The notes: generated from the sequence alone by a model not told the origin. Shown: positions 19,952-29,114, counted from the first letter of the stretch. The stretch is DNA of 64,000 bases from Clavibacter michiganensis subsp. tessellarius (GCF_021922985.1 NZ_CP040788.1:372001-436000); one strand, 5' to 3'. Translations and numbers: made by a program.

Positions 19952-21127
19952 CTAGGAGACGGACAGGCCGAGACGGCGGCCCGCGAGGCCGCGGCCGCGG
20001 GAGGCGAGGTGGTCCGCCACCTCCTGGATCCGCTGGGCCGCCGGATCGGCCGGCGCCGCGAGGACGACGGGGGCGCCCGCGTCGCCGCCCGTGCGGAGGG
20101 CGAGGCTGAGCGGCACGCTCGCGAGGAGCGGGACGGGCGCGTCCTGGCCGATGGACAGCCGGCGGGCGACCTCGTCGCCGCCGCCCGACCCGAAGAGCTC
20201 CAGCACGGATCCGTCCGGCTGCACGAACCCGGCCATGTTCTCGACGACGCCGACCACGCGCTGCCCCGTCTGCCGCGCGACGAGCCCGCTGCGCTCGGCG
20301 ACGTCCGCGGCCGCGGGCTGCGGCGTCGTGACGACGAGCACCTCGGCGTGGGGGAGCAGCTGCCCCACGGTGATGGCGACGTCGCCCGTGCCGGGCGGGA
20401 GGTCGAGCAGCAGCACGTCGAGGTCGCCGAAGAACACGTCGGTGAGGAACTGCTGGATGGTGCGGTGCAGCATCGGCCCGCGCCAGGAGACGGCGGTGCC
20501 GCCGGCGGCGTCGGGGTCGAGGAACATGCCGATGGAGATGACCTTCACGCCGTGCGCGACGGGCGGCAGGATCATGTCGCCGACGCGCGTGGGCTGGGCG
20601 GTGCGGCCGTCGGCGTCGACGAGGCCGAGGATGCCCGGGATGGAGAACCCGTGCACGTCGGCGTCGACGAGGCCCACCGCGAGGCCCTTCGCCGCCAACG
20701 CGACCGCCAGGTTAGCCGTGAGCGTGGACTTGCCGACGCCGCCCTTGCCGCTCGTGACCGCGTAGACGCGCGTGAGGCTGTCGGGCCCGAAGGGGATGCC
20801 GCGCTGGGCGGCCGGACCGCGCAGCCGTTCGGTGAGCGCGCGTCGACGCTCGGGGCTCATCACGCCGACCGTGAGCTCGATCCGCGCGACGCCCGGCACG
20901 GCGGTGACGGCCTCGCGGACGTCGCGCTCGATGGAGGTCGCGGCCGGGCAGCCGACGATGGTCAGCGCGATGTCGACGTGCGCGACGCCGTCGCCCTCGA
21001 CGCGCACGTCGGAGACCATGTCGAGCTCGGTGATGGGGCGGCGGATCTCGGGATCCACGACCCGGCCGAGCGCGCGCCGGACGTCGTCGGCGGTCGCCGG
21101 AGGGGCGCCGGGCGCGTCAGCGGCCAT
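19952..21127 (-). CDS. mrp: Mrp/ApbC family P-loop ATPase
   Basis: The 391-residue protein has an N-terminal MIP18/DUF59 domain (about 10-95, with IVGCPAATSIERDV) and a ParA/MinD-like ATPase domain with deviant Walker A SGKGGVGKST (Lys about 128 and 133) and VLLLDLPPGTGD. Mrp proteins carry or load iron-sulfur clusters. The C-terminal CxxC of E. coli ApbC is absent here: the stretch NMAGFVQPDGSVLELFGSGG has no Cys. The start overlaps the DUF1003 gene by 11 bp, so mrp is the last gene of a three-gene minus-strand operon. Confidence 0.9.
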   Translation of the reverse strand: MAADAPGAPPATADDVRRALGRVVDPEIRRPITELDMVSDVRVEGDGVAHVDIALTIVGCPAATSIERDVREAVTAVPGVARIELTVGVMSPERRRALTERLRGPAAQRGIPFGPDSLTRVYAVTSGKGGVGKSTLTANLAVALAAKGLAVGLVDADVHGFSIPGILGLVDADGRTAQPTRVGDMILPPVAHGVKVISIGMFLDPDAAGGTAVSWRGPMLHRTIQQFLTDVFFGDLDVLLLDLPPGTGDVAITVGQLLPHAEVLVVTTPQPAAADVAERSGLVARQTGQRVVGVVENMAGFVQPDGSVLELFGSGGGDEVARRLSIGQDAPVPLLASVPLSLALRTGGDAGAPVVLAAPADPAAQRIQEVADHLASRGRGLAGRRLGLSVS

Positions 21128-21686
21128 GCGTCCTGCGGCTGCCGGGTCCGCCGGCCCCGGCGGTGCCCTCGGCCTCGTCGGCCTCGGGGTCGTCGCGGCG
21201 GTCGAGCTCCTCGAGGAGCTGGCGGAGCTCCGCGCGGATGAAGTCCTTCGACGCGACGTCCTTCATCTGCAGGCGGAGCGACACGACCTCGCGGGCGAGG
21301 TACTCGACGTCCGCCACGTTGCGCTCGGCGCGCTGGCGGTCCTGCTCGATCTGCACCCGGTCGCGGTCGTCCTGGCGGTTCTGCGCGAGCAGGATGAGCG
21401 GCGCCGCGTACGAGGCCTGGAGCGACAGGATCAGCGTGAGCGCCGTGAAGCCGAGCGCCGCCGAGTCGAAGCGCGCGGACTCCGGGCCGTACGTGTTGTA
21501 GCCGATCCACGCGACGCAGAACGCGGTGAGCCCCACGAGGAACCAGGGCGTGCCCATGCCGCGCGCGATGGACTCGGTGAAGCGGCCGAACCGGTCGCTG
21601 CTGCCGCGCGTGCGCAGCGGGAGGACGGTGGTGCGGAGGCCCTTGGGGGCGTCCAGGCGGATGTCGCGGTTACTCTGCCGTGCCAC
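21117..21686 (-). CDS. DUF1003 membrane protein
   Basis: The 189-residue protein has two membrane segments (about residues 48-67 and 78-100) with the DUF1003 features GTPWFLVGLTAFCVAWIGYN and PLILLAQNRQDDRDR, then a long helical, probably coiled-coil region (about 110-165) and a Gly-rich tail. The function of the family is unknown. It overlaps both operon neighbours (17 bp with the CBS protein upstream, 11 bp with mrp downstream), which indicates tight co-translation. Confidence 0.85.
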   Translation of the reverse strand: MARQSNRDIRLDAPKGLRTTVLPLRTRGSSDRFGRFTESIARGMGTPWFLVGLTAFCVAWIGYNTYGPESARFDSAALGFTALTLILSLQASYAAPLILLAQNRQDDRDRVQIEQDRQRAERNVADVEYLAREVVSLRLQMKDVASKDFIRAELRQLLEELDRRDDPEADEAEGTAGAGGPGSRRTHGR

Positions 21687-23016
21687 GGGGGATCCTCCGT
21701 CCTCGTACGGGTCCTGCGATGGGGATGGCGGCCGTGGCCGTGCCGTGGAACCGGGCGGTCGCGCGCTTGCGCGTCTCGCGTTCGGCGTCGGCGCTGCGCC
21801 AGTCGTCCGGCAGCAGGTGGTCGAGCACGTCGTCGATGGTGACCACGCCGACCAGGCGGTGGTTCTCGTCCACCACGGGAACGGAGACGAGGTTGTAGCT
21901 CGCCATGATCCGGGAGACCTCGGCCGCGCTCGTGTCGGCGCGCACGGGTTCCAGGCCCTGGTCGAGGAGCGTGCCGAGGCGCTCGTGCGGCGGGTAGCGC
22001 AGCATCCGCTGGAAGTGCACCATGCCGAGGAACCGGCCGGTCGGCGGCTCGTACGGCGGCAGCGTGACGCACACGGCGGCGCCGAGAGTGGGCGCGAGCT
22101 CGTGGCGGCGGATGAGCGCGAGGCCCTCCGCGACGGTCGCGTCGCCCGAGACGATGACCGGGTCCGTGGTCATGAGGCCGCCCGCGGTGTCCGGCGCGTA
22201 GCTGAGGAGCATGCGCACGTCGTCCGCCTCCTCCGGCTGCATCAGCTCGAGGAGGGCCTCGCCGCGCTCCTCGGAGAGCTGCGCGATGAGGTCCGCCGCG
22301 TCGTCCGGCTGCATCTGGTCGAGGACGTCGGCCGCGCGGTCGTCGTCGAGGGTCGCCATGATCTCGACCTGCTGCGACTCCGGCATCTCCTCGAGCACGT
22401 CCGCGAGGCGGGCGTCGGGCAGCTCCTCCGCGACCTCCAGGCGCCGCGCCTGGGGGAGGTCGAGGAGGGTGTTGGCGAGGTCGGCCGGGAGCAGGTCGGA
22501 GTAGGCGGCCAGGAACTGCGAGGCGGACTGGGCGACGCCCTCGTCCTGCAGCTCGGCGACCTCCTCCCATCCGGCGAAGAGGGTGGCGCCCTTGGCGAAG
22601 GGCGAGGGGCTCGTGCGGGGACGGCGGCAGAACAGCTGCGCGACCTCCCACTCGGCCTGGCGGGACTCCTCGATGGCGACGTCCTCGATGACGGCGGTGC
22701 CGGATCCGTCGCGCATGCTCACGCGGCGGCCGAGGATCTCGGCGATGACGCGCACCTCGCCCCCGCGCTGCTCGAAGCGGCGCAGGTTGATGAGCCCCGT
22801 GGTGATGATCTGCCCGGAGCCGATGCTCGTGACGCGCCCGATGGAGAGGAACACGCGCCGCTTGCCCGGCACCTCGACGATGAGGCCCACGACGCGCGGC
22901 GGATCGTCCTTGCGGTAGACGACGAGCACGTCGCGCACGCGGCCGACGCGGTCGCCTGCGGGGTCGAACACGCTGCACCCGGCGAGCCGGGCGACGAAGA
23001 CTCGGGAGGCGCTCAC
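21670..23016 (-). CDS. Soluble PRC-barrel / MgtE_N / CBS-domain protein
   Basis: The 448-residue protein combines an N-terminal PRC-barrel-like part (about 1-110), an MgtE intracellular N domain built of short helical repeats (about 190-290, with LPDARLADVLEEMPESQQVE), and a pair of CBS domains (about 290-420, ending VSVPVVDENHRLVGVVTIDD). The membrane channel domain of true MgtE transporters is missing. It is therefore probably a Mg2+ or nucleotide sensor rather than a transporter, although such proteins are often annotated as magnesium transporters. The start is GTG with TAGATT 6 nt upstream, making this the leaderless first gene of the operon with DUF1003 and mrp. Confidence 0.85.
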   Translation of the reverse strand: MSASRVFVARLAGCSVFDPAGDRVGRVRDVLVVYRKDDPPRVVGLIVEVPGKRRVFLSIGRVTSIGSGQIITTGLINLRRFEQRGGEVRVIAEILGRRVSMRDGSGTAVIEDVAIEESRQAEWEVAQLFCRRPRTSPSPFAKGATLFAGWEEVAELQDEGVAQSASQFLAAYSDLLPADLANTLLDLPQARRLEVAEELPDARLADVLEEMPESQQVEIMATLDDDRAADVLDQMQPDDAADLIAQLSEERGEALLELMQPEEADDVRMLLSYAPDTAGGLMTTDPVIVSGDATVAEGLALIRRHELAPTLGAAVCVTLPPYEPPTGRFLGMVHFQRMLRYPPHERLGTLLDQGLEPVRADTSAAEVSRIMASYNLVSVPVVDENHRLVGVVTIDDVLDHLLPDDWRSADAERETRKRATARFHGTATAAIPIAGPVRGRRIPRGTAE

Positions 23017-23022
23017 GAGGCC

Positions 23023-23028
23023 AATCTA
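23023..23028 (-). promoter_or_regulatory. Leaderless -10 box of the CBS/DUF1003/mrp operon
   Basis: TAGATT on the minus strand lies exactly 6 nt before the GTG start. The divergent stress-protein gene has AACACT 6 nt before its own GTG, so both promoters sit in a 58-bp gap. Confidence 0.65.
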
Positions 23029-23074
23029 GTCGGTCGCCCTGCACCCTCCCGGCCCCCCGTGGAACACTGGACGG

Positions 23075-23749
23075 GTGACCTCCCCACTGATCGGACGCAC
23101 CCCCCGCGCGCGCATGCCCCAGCTCCCGAAGGGCGAGCCCGTGGCCACCTACGACACCTACGACGAGGCCCAGAAGGCCGTCGTCGCGCTCGCCGAGGCC
23201 GACTTCCCGGTCACGCAGGTGAGCATCGTCGGCAACGAGCTCACGAGCGTCGAGCGCGTCACCGGCAAGCTCACCTACGCGCGGGCCGCGGCGGCCGGCG
23301 GCGCGAGCGGCGCGTGGCTCGGCCTCTTCCTCGGCCTCGTCACGTTCCTCTTCTCGCCCGTCCCCAACGTGTCGTCGGTCATCGGCGCGATCATCATCGG
23401 CCTCGGGTTCGGCGCCATCTTCGGCATCGTCAGCTACAGCATCACCCGCCGCCGCCGGGACTTCACCTCGGTCATGCAGGTCATCGCGACGAGCTACTCC
23501 GTGGTGGTCGAGCCAGACTCGCTGCACCGGGCACGGAACGTGCTGGGCCTCGGCGCCCCGACCACCTCGGTGTACGGCGAGCCGGTCGTGACCGCCCCGA
23601 CGCCCGCGGACGCGCCTCCCGCGTCGCGTCCGGCCGGCCCCTACGGGGAGCGCGTGCCGGGACAGGGCGGATCCGACGCCCCGGAGCCGACCGCGCCGCC
23701 CACGTCGACCGACCGGCCCGTGGGGGAGCAGGGCGCGCAGGGCGCCTGA
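23075..23749 (+). CDS. General stress protein-like membrane protein
   Basis: The 224-residue protein starts with a domain like those of general stress / YflT-type proteins (GEPVATYDTYDEAQKAVVAL; FPVTQVSIVGNEL, about 18-65), followed by two Gly-rich membrane helices (about 75-95 and 100-122) and a disordered Pro/Thr-rich tail from about 165. It is divergent from the CBS/DUF1003/mrp operon, an arrangement I recall from mycobacteria (Rv1234 next to Rv1232c). GTG 23075 has AACACT 6 nt upstream, a weak leaderless box. It ends 24 bp before the convergent aminopeptidase stop. Confidence 0.78.
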   Translation: MTSPLIGRTPRARMPQLPKGEPVATYDTYDEAQKAVVALAEADFPVTQVSIVGNELTSVERVTGKLTYARAAAAGGASGAWLGLFLGLVTFLFSPVPNVSSVIGAIIIGLGFGAIFGIVSYSITRRRRDFTSVMQVIATSYSVVVEPDSLHRARNVLGLGAPTTSVYGEPVVTAPTPADAPPASRPAGPYGERVPGQGGSDAPEPTAPPTSTDRPVGEQGAQGA

Positions 23750-23773
23750 CGCGCCCTCCCCGCGCGGGGCGCG

Positions 23774-25396
23774 CTAGGCGCGGCCCGCCATCCACGCCTC
23801 GACCTCGTCGGCCGTGCGCGGGATCCCCGCGGACAGGTTCTCGGCGCCGTCGCGCGTGACGAGGATGTCGTCCTCGATGCGCACGCCGATGCCGCGGAAG
23901 CGCTCCGGCACCGTGAGGTCGTCGGGCTGGAAGTACAGCCCCGGCTCGATCGTGAAGACCATGCCGGCCTCGACGATCCCGTCGATGTACATGTCGCGGC
24001 GGGCCTGCGCGCAGTCGTGCACGTCGAGCCCGAGGTGGTGGCTCGTGCCGTGCACCATGTAGCGGCGGTGGTGCTGGTTGTCCGCCTCGAGGGCCTCCTC
24101 CGCCGTGACGGGCAGCATGCCCCAGTCGGCGACCCTGCGCGCGATGACCTGCATCGCGGCGGCGTGCACCTCGCGGAAGCGGATGCCCGGGCGCACGATC
24201 GCGAGCGCCGCGTCCGCCGCCTCGCGCACGGCCTCGTAGACCTCGCGCTGCACGTCGGTGAAGGTGCCGGAGACGGGCAGGGTGCGGGTGATGTCGGCCG
24301 TGTAGTAGCTGTCGAGCTCCACGCCGGCGTCGACGAGGATCAGGTCGCCGGGCACGACGCGGCCGTCGTTGCGGGTCCAGTGCAGGATGCAGGCGTGCGG
24401 GCCGGACGCCGCGATGGTGTCGTAGCCGACCGCGTTGCCGTCGGCCCGGGCGCGCGCGTTGAACACGCCCTCGACGACGCGCTCGCCGCGCGCGTGGGCG
24501 AGCACGGCGGGCATGTCGGCGATGACGTCGGAGAAGCCGCGCCCCGTCGCGTCGACGGCCTCGCGCATCTGGCGGATCTCGTACGCGTCCTTGACGAGGC
24601 GGAGCTCCGAGGCGTCGCGGGCGAGGAGCGCGTCGCCGTCGTCCTCCGCGTCGCCGTCGCCGGCCGCTGCCCGGGCGGCGTCGACGCGCGAGGCGATCAC
24701 GGCGTCGGCCTCGCGGACCACGCGGACGGCGCCCGCCGCGGCGATGGCGTCGTCGACGTCCGCGAGGGGCGCGGTGGCGAGGCCGAGGTCGGCCGCGACC
24801 TGGCGGAGCGACGGACGCGGGCCGATCCAGAACTCGCCGATCTCGGCGTTCGCGTAGAACTCGTCGCTGTCGCGGCCGGCGCGCTCGCGGAAGTAGAGGG
24901 TCGCCTCGTGCGCGGAGCCGTCGGCGGATGAGCCCTCGGCGACGGGCTCGAGGACGAGCACGGCGCCGGGCTCGCTGTCGGCGCCCCAGCCCGTGAGGTG
25001 GGCGAAGGCCGAGTGGGCGCGGAACGGGTAGTCGGTGTCGTTGCTGCGCTGCTTCAGGCGGCCCGCGGGGATCACGAGGCGCGTGCCCACGTGGAGCGCG
25101 GAGAGGCGGCGGCGGCGGTCGGCGGCGAACGGCGCCTGCTCGCGGGCGGGCGGGTCGACCTCCTCGCGGTCGGCCCAGTTCGTCGAGACGAAGTCGCTGA
25201 AGGCGGTGCTCGCGGGGGTGGTGCTGCGGTTGGAGGTGGCGCGGGGGACGGGGGCGGCCCCGGATCCGGTGGCCGGCGCGCCCGCGGGCGCGGTGACGGC
25301 CGGGGCCGGCGTCTCGGTCGTCGCGAGCGTCGCGGCCGGGTCGGCGGCGATGTCGGCGGGGGCGGTCTCGGACGCGGTGTCGGTGTTCTCGGCCAT
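23774..25396 (-). CDS. pepP: Xaa-Pro aminopeptidase (peptidase M24B)
   Basis: Cleaves the N-terminal residue before proline. The 540-residue protein has a low-complexity Thr/Pro/Ala-rich N-terminus (about 1-60), an aminopeptidase P N-terminal domain (about 75-245) and the pita-bread catalytic domain with its dimetal ligands: Asp in DAGVELDSYYTADITR, His in HGTSHHLGLDVHD, Glu in FTIEPGLYF and Glu in GVRIEDDILV. The family length is about 430-500, so the extra length is the N-terminal tail. A GATGAT hexamer lies 6 nt upstream of the ATG, a weak -10 fit. It follows the endonuclease-fold gene on the same strand after 67 bp. Confidence 0.92.
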   Translation of the reverse strand: MAENTDTASETAPADIAADPAATLATTETPAPAVTAPAGAPATGSGAAPVPRATSNRSTTPASTAFSDFVSTNWADREEVDPPAREQAPFAADRRRRLSALHVGTRLVIPAGRLKQRSNDTDYPFRAHSAFAHLTGWGADSEPGAVLVLEPVAEGSSADGSAHEATLYFRERAGRDSDEFYANAEIGEFWIGPRPSLRQVAADLGLATAPLADVDDAIAAAGAVRVVREADAVIASRVDAARAAAGDGDAEDDGDALLARDASELRLVKDAYEIRQMREAVDATGRGFSDVIADMPAVLAHARGERVVEGVFNARARADGNAVGYDTIAASGPHACILHWTRNDGRVVPGDLILVDAGVELDSYYTADITRTLPVSGTFTDVQREVYEAVREAADAALAIVRPGIRFREVHAAAMQVIARRVADWGMLPVTAEEALEADNQHHRRYMVHGTSHHLGLDVHDCAQARRDMYIDGIVEAGMVFTIEPGLYFQPDDLTVPERFRGIGVRIEDDILVTRDGAENLSAGIPRTADEVEAWMAGRA

Positions 25397-25463
25397 CCGT
25401 CGATCATCCCACCTGCTCCGGGCGGCGTCGCGGCCGGACGGGACGGGGGAGCGGCGCGCGGGA

Positions 25464-26489
25464 TCAGCGCAGCGGGGTCAGCTGGGCGATGATCGGGCGG
25501 TGGTCGCTGCCGGCGCCGTCGCGGTCCTCGACGACGCGGAAGCCCGTGACCTCCCACCCTGGCGTGGCCATGACGTGGTCGATGGGCGTGCCGAGGAGGG
25601 CGGGGATCCCGGTCGGCCAGGTGCCGACGGCACCGTTGCCGGACGCGCGCGCCGCGTCGACGCACTGGCCGAGGTCGGTGACCTGGTCGCGTTCGGTGGG
25701 CGTGCCGCCGTAGCGGCTCATGTGGTCCAGCGTCGCGTTGAAGTCGCCCGCGATGATCACGTTGCCCTCGTCGCAGCGCTGGCCGAGCCAGGCGAGGTCG
25801 GCGCGCCAGTTGTCCATCTGCTCGGGGATGGGGGAGACGGGGTGCACGGCCATGATCACGGGCCCCTTCCCGTCGACCGGCTCCATGATGACCGTGGGCA
25901 GCACGCTCGTGGTGCCGCGCGACTCGTCGAGCCGGTAGTCGCCGTAGGCCGCGCTGATGAGGATGGTGGTGGAGCGCGCCGCCGCCACGTCGTCGAAGGC
26001 GACGGTCCGGACCCACATGGGGCGGCCGGCGTCGCGCATCATGACGGCGATCTCCGCGCCGGTCTCCTCGCGCGTCTCCGGCAGCGTGATGACGTCGGCG
26101 CCGGACTCGATGGCGAGGTCGGCCACCGCGCGGGCGCCGGTCGCGCCGCCGAGGGTGTTCCAGGACAGGACCGTGACGTCGGCGTCCTGCGGGGCGGCGA
26201 ACGCCGTGTCACCCGCGCCGCGCGTCGCGAGGACCGCGCTGTTCGCCCCGATGAAGAGCGCGAGCAGCAGCGCGAGGCTCCCGAGGAGGCGCCGGCCCGG
26301 CCGGATCGCCAGGCAGAGGACGAGGACCACGACGAGCACCGCGGCCGCCGCGGCGACGAGCCCGCCGCGGATGGCGACGGCGTGGGCCACGAGGTACGTC
26401 TGCTCGAGGCCGAGGAGCTGGGGCCATGTGATGACGAGGAGGCCGGCGGCCGTGACGAGGATGACAGCTGCTCCGACGACCCGACCCAT
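25464..26489 (-). CDS. Membrane-anchored endonuclease/exonuclease/phosphatase-fold protein
   Basis: The 341-residue protein has three hydrophobic segments in the first 100 residues (about 5-25, 37-60 and 68-88) and a C-terminal EEP domain with VLSWNTLGG, the metal-binding Glu in LPETREE, GDFNATLDHMSR and the terminal GSDHRPI. The catalytic domain should face outside the membrane. It could act on nucleic acid, a phospholipid or another phosphoester; the substrate is unknown. ATG 26489 is chosen because it precedes the first hydrophobic helix; TAGTGT lies 10 nt upstream. The gene is divergent from the PHP gene. Confidence 0.85.
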   Translation of the reverse strand: MGRVVGAAVILVTAAGLLVITWPQLLGLEQTYLVAHAVAIRGGLVAAAAAVLVVVLVLCLAIRPGRRLLGSLALLLALFIGANSAVLATRGAGDTAFAAPQDADVTVLSWNTLGGATGARAVADLAIESGADVITLPETREETGAEIAVMMRDAGRPMWVRTVAFDDVAAARSTTILISAAYGDYRLDESRGTTSVLPTVIMEPVDGKGPVIMAVHPVSPIPEQMDNWRADLAWLGQRCDEGNVIIAGDFNATLDHMSRYGGTPTERDQVTDLGQCVDAARASGNGAVGTWPTGIPALLGTPIDHVMATPGWEVTGFRVVEDRDGAGSDHRPIIAQLTPLR

Positions 26490-26568
26490 GACGCGTTCCA
26501 CACTATGGCGGCTCTCTGGGAGAGCGCCGCCGCGGGGCCCCGCGGCGGGGAGCGGCCGGTGCGGCGGA

Positions 26569-26574
26569 TAGGAT
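26569..26574 (+). promoter_or_regulatory. Leaderless -10 box of the PHP gene
   Basis: TAGGAT lies exactly 6 nt before the ATG at 26581. Confidence 0.65.
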
Positions 26575-26580
26575 CGCAGG

Positions 26581-27456
26581 ATGCCGGACGAGCAGCCGGG
26601 TCCCATCGACCTGCACACGCACAGCTCCGTCTCCGACGGCACCGAGGCGCCCGCCGAGCTCGTCGCGCAGGCCGCGCGGCAGGGCCTGTCGGCCGTGGCC
26701 CTCACCGACCACGACTCCACCGCGGGCTGGGCCGAGGCGTCCGCCGCGGCGCTCGCCCACGGGATCACGCTCGTGCCCGGCATGGAGATGAGCACGCAGC
26801 TCGAGTACGCGAGCGTGCACGTCCTCGCCTACCTCTTCGATCCCGAGGACGCGGACCTCGCCGCCATGACCGCGCGCGTCCGCGGGGAGCGCATGACGCG
26901 CGCCGAGGCGATGGTCGGCCGCATCGCCAAGGACTACGCGCTCACGTGGGACGACGTGCTCGCGCAGACGACGCCGGGCAGCACCATCGGCCGGCCGCAC
27001 ATCGCCGACGCGCTCGTCGCGCGCGGGCACGTGGCCACGCGCACGGCCGCGTTCGAGAGCATCCTGCACTGGCAGGGCGGCTACTACCGGCCCCACTACG
27101 CGCCCGACCCGATCCTCGGCGTCGAGCTCATCACCGCGGCCGGCGGCCTCGCGGTCCTCGCGCACCCGGGCGCCCGCGGCCCCGAGCGCGTGCTCTCGGA
27201 CTCGCGGATGACCGCGCTCGTCGCCGCCGGCCTCTTCGGCGTCGAGGTGCGGCACCGCGACAACCCGCCCGCGTCGCGCGTGCGGCTCACGGAGCTCGCC
27301 GAGCGGTTCGGGCTCGAGGTCACGGGATCCAGCGACTACCACGGCGCGGGGAAGCCCAACCGGCTGGCCGAGAACTCCACGGAGCCGGCGGTGCTCGCGC
27401 GCATCGTCGAGCGCGCGACGGGGTGGGCGCCGGTCGTGCCCGTGCCCGCGGCCTGA
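26581..27456 (+). CDS. PHP-domain phosphoesterase
   Basis: The 291-residue protein has the full PHP motif set: DLHTHSSVSDGT, TDHDS, PGMEMS, the HPG of VLAHPGARG and GSSDYHG, which form a multi-metal phosphoesterase site. Related stand-alone proteins act as 3',5'-nucleoside bisphosphate phosphatases or 5'-3' exonucleases on oligoribonucleotides (RNase AM/YciV type); which applies here is not certain. It is leaderless and followed by a strong bidirectional terminator. Confidence 0.9.
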   Translation: MPDEQPGPIDLHTHSSVSDGTEAPAELVAQAARQGLSAVALTDHDSTAGWAEASAAALAHGITLVPGMEMSTQLEYASVHVLAYLFDPEDADLAAMTARVRGERMTRAEAMVGRIAKDYALTWDDVLAQTTPGSTIGRPHIADALVARGHVATRTAAFESILHWQGGYYRPHYAPDPILGVELITAAGGLAVLAHPGARGPERVLSDSRMTALVAAGLFGVEVRHRDNPPASRVRLTELAERFGLEVTGSSDYHGAGKPNRLAENSTEPAVLARIVERATGWAPVVPVPAA

Positions 27457-27537
27457 CGCGGCGGGAGCCGCGGGCGACCGGATGGTGGTCGCCCCGACGC
27501 CGACCGCGCCCGACGACGCCGTCGGCGGAGGACGCGA

Positions 27538-27572
27538 GAGAGGGGCCGCATCCGGTGGATGCGGCCCCTCTC
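27538..27572. terminator. Bidirectional terminator between the PHP and DEAD-box genes
   Basis: A perfect 16-bp stem (27538-27553 and 27557-27572) with a 3-nt loop lies between the convergent PHP and helicase genes, 82 bp after one stop and 25 bp after the other. Confidence 0.85.
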
Positions 27573-27596
27573 GTCGTGCGATGCGCTGCGCGGCTC

Positions 27597-29114
27597 CTAG
27601 GCCGTGGCGGTGGGGCGGTCGCCGCCGCTGCGCCGGCGGCGGTTGCGCGAGCGCGGGCGCGTCTCGCCGTCGGGACGCGGGGCGTCGTGGCCGCCGGCGG
27701 TGTCGGGCTGCTCGCTGCCGATGACCGCGGTCGCCTCGGCGGGGGTCGACGAGGAGGAGGAGCCGCTGCGCGAGCGCGAGCGTCCGCCCTCGCGCTCGCC
27801 GCCGCGCCCGCCGGAGCGGTCGTTGCCGCGGCTGCCGTCGCGTCCGCCGTCTCGCCCGCCGGAGCGGCCGCCGTCGGAGCCGCGGCTGCCGGGACGCTCG
27901 CGCGGGGTGCCGTCCGGGTTGACCGTGGGCGTCGCGCGGAGGCGGCCCTTGGACCCGGCCGGGATGTCGAGGTCGGTGAAGAGGTGCGGCGACGACGAGT
28001 ACGTCTCGGTGGGCTCGGGCTGGCCGAACTCGAGGGCGCGGTTGATGAGCGCCCACTTGTGCAGGTCGTCCCAGTCGACGAACGTGACCGCGATGCCGGT
28101 CTTGCCCGCGCGGCCCGTGCGGCCGACGCGGTGCAGGTACGCCTTGTCGTCCTCGGGGATCGTGTGGTTGATCACGTGGGTGACGTCGAGCACGTCGATG
28201 CCGCGCGCGGCGACGTCGGTCGCGATGAGGATGTCCTTCTTGCCCGCCTTGAACGCGGCCATGGCCCGCTCGCGCTGCTCCTGGTTGAGGTCGCCGTGCA
28301 CGGCGGCGGCGTTGAAGCCGCGGTCGTTGAGCTCCTCGACGAGGCGGGCGGCGGCGCGCTTGGTGCGCGTGAAGATCACGGTCTTGCCGCGGCCCTCGGC
28401 CTGCAGGATGCGGCCGATGACCTCGTCCTTGTCCATGTTGTGCGCGCGGTAGACGAGGTGGCGGATGTTCGCCTGCGTGAGGCCCTCGTCCGGGTCGGTG
28501 GCGCGGATGTGGATCGGCTTCGTCATGAAGCGGCGGGCGAGCGCGACGATCGGGCCCGGCATGGTGGCCGAGAACAGCATCGTGTGGCGCACGGCCGGCG
28601 TCTGCGCGAAGAGCTTCTCGATGTCGGAGAGGAAGCCGAGGTCGAGCATCTTGTCGGCCTCGTCGAGCACCATCTCGCGCACGCCCTGGAGCGAGAGCAG
28701 GCGCTGGCCCACGAGGTCGAGGAGGCGGCCCGGGGTGCCGACGACGATCTGCGCGCCGGCCTTGAGCTGCTCGATCTGCCCCTCGTACGCCTTGCCGCCG
28801 TAGATGGAGACGACGGTGGTGGCGCGGTTCGCGGTGGCGAGCTGGAGGTCCTCGGTGACCTGCACGGCGAGCTCGCGCGTCGGCACGACCACGAGGGCCT
28901 GCACGCCGGGCTCGGGGGTGAGGCCGAGCCGCTGGATGAGCGGGAGGCCGAAGCCGAAGGTCTTGCCGGTGCCCGTCTTGGCCTGGCCGATGATGTCCTG
29001 GCCGGACAGCGCCAGGGGGATGGTCTGCTCCTGGATGGGGAAGGGTTCGAGGATCCCGTGGTCGGCGAGCGCCTGGACCATGTCCTCGTCGATGTTCAGT
29101 TCGGTGAAAGTCAC
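27597..29114 (-). CDS. DEAD-box RNA helicase, RhlE/CsdA-like, with Arg/Gly/Ser-rich tail
   Basis: The 505-residue protein has the helicase core in residues 1-380: Q motif region (FPIQEQTIP), motif I AKTGTGKT, motif II VLDEADKML, motif III SAT and motif VI HRVGRTGRAGKTG. The last 120 residues are a low-complexity, basic RGG/RS-type tail (GGRSGGRDGGRDGSRGNDRS) that probably binds RNA. The start GTG lies 9 nt after TAGACA. Such helicases remodel structured RNA in ribosome assembly, cold adaptation or degradosomes. It is divergent from the ferritin-like gene, as with RhlE (Rv3211) and its neighbour in mycobacteria. Confidence 0.93.
   Translation of the reverse strand: MTFTELNIDEDMVQALADHGILEPFPIQEQTIPLALSGQDIIGQAKTGTGKTFGFGLPLIQRLGLTPEPGVQALVVVPTRELAVQVTEDLQLATANRATTVVSIYGGKAYEGQIEQLKAGAQIVVGTPGRLLDLVGQRLLSLQGVREMVLDEADKMLDLGFLSDIEKLFAQTPAVRHTMLFSATMPGPIVALARRFMTKPIHIRATDPDEGLTQANIRHLVYRAHNMDKDEVIGRILQAEGRGKTVIFTRTKRAAARLVEELNDRGFNAAAVHGDLNQEQRERAMAAFKAGKKDILIATDVAARGIDVLDVTHVINHTIPEDDKAYLHRVGRTGRAGKTGIAVTFVDWDDLHKWALINRALEFGQPEPTETYSSSPHLFTDLDIPAGSKGRLRATPTVNPDGTPRERPGSRGSDGGRSGGRDGGRDGSRGNDRSGGRGGEREGGRSRSRSGSSSSSTPAEATAVIGSEQPDTAGGHDAPRPDGETRPRSRNRRRRSGGDRPTATA

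Noticed and set aside
21670..23016. Magnesium transporter MgtE
   Set aside because: Only the cytosolic N and CBS domains are present; no membrane segments exist in the ORF.
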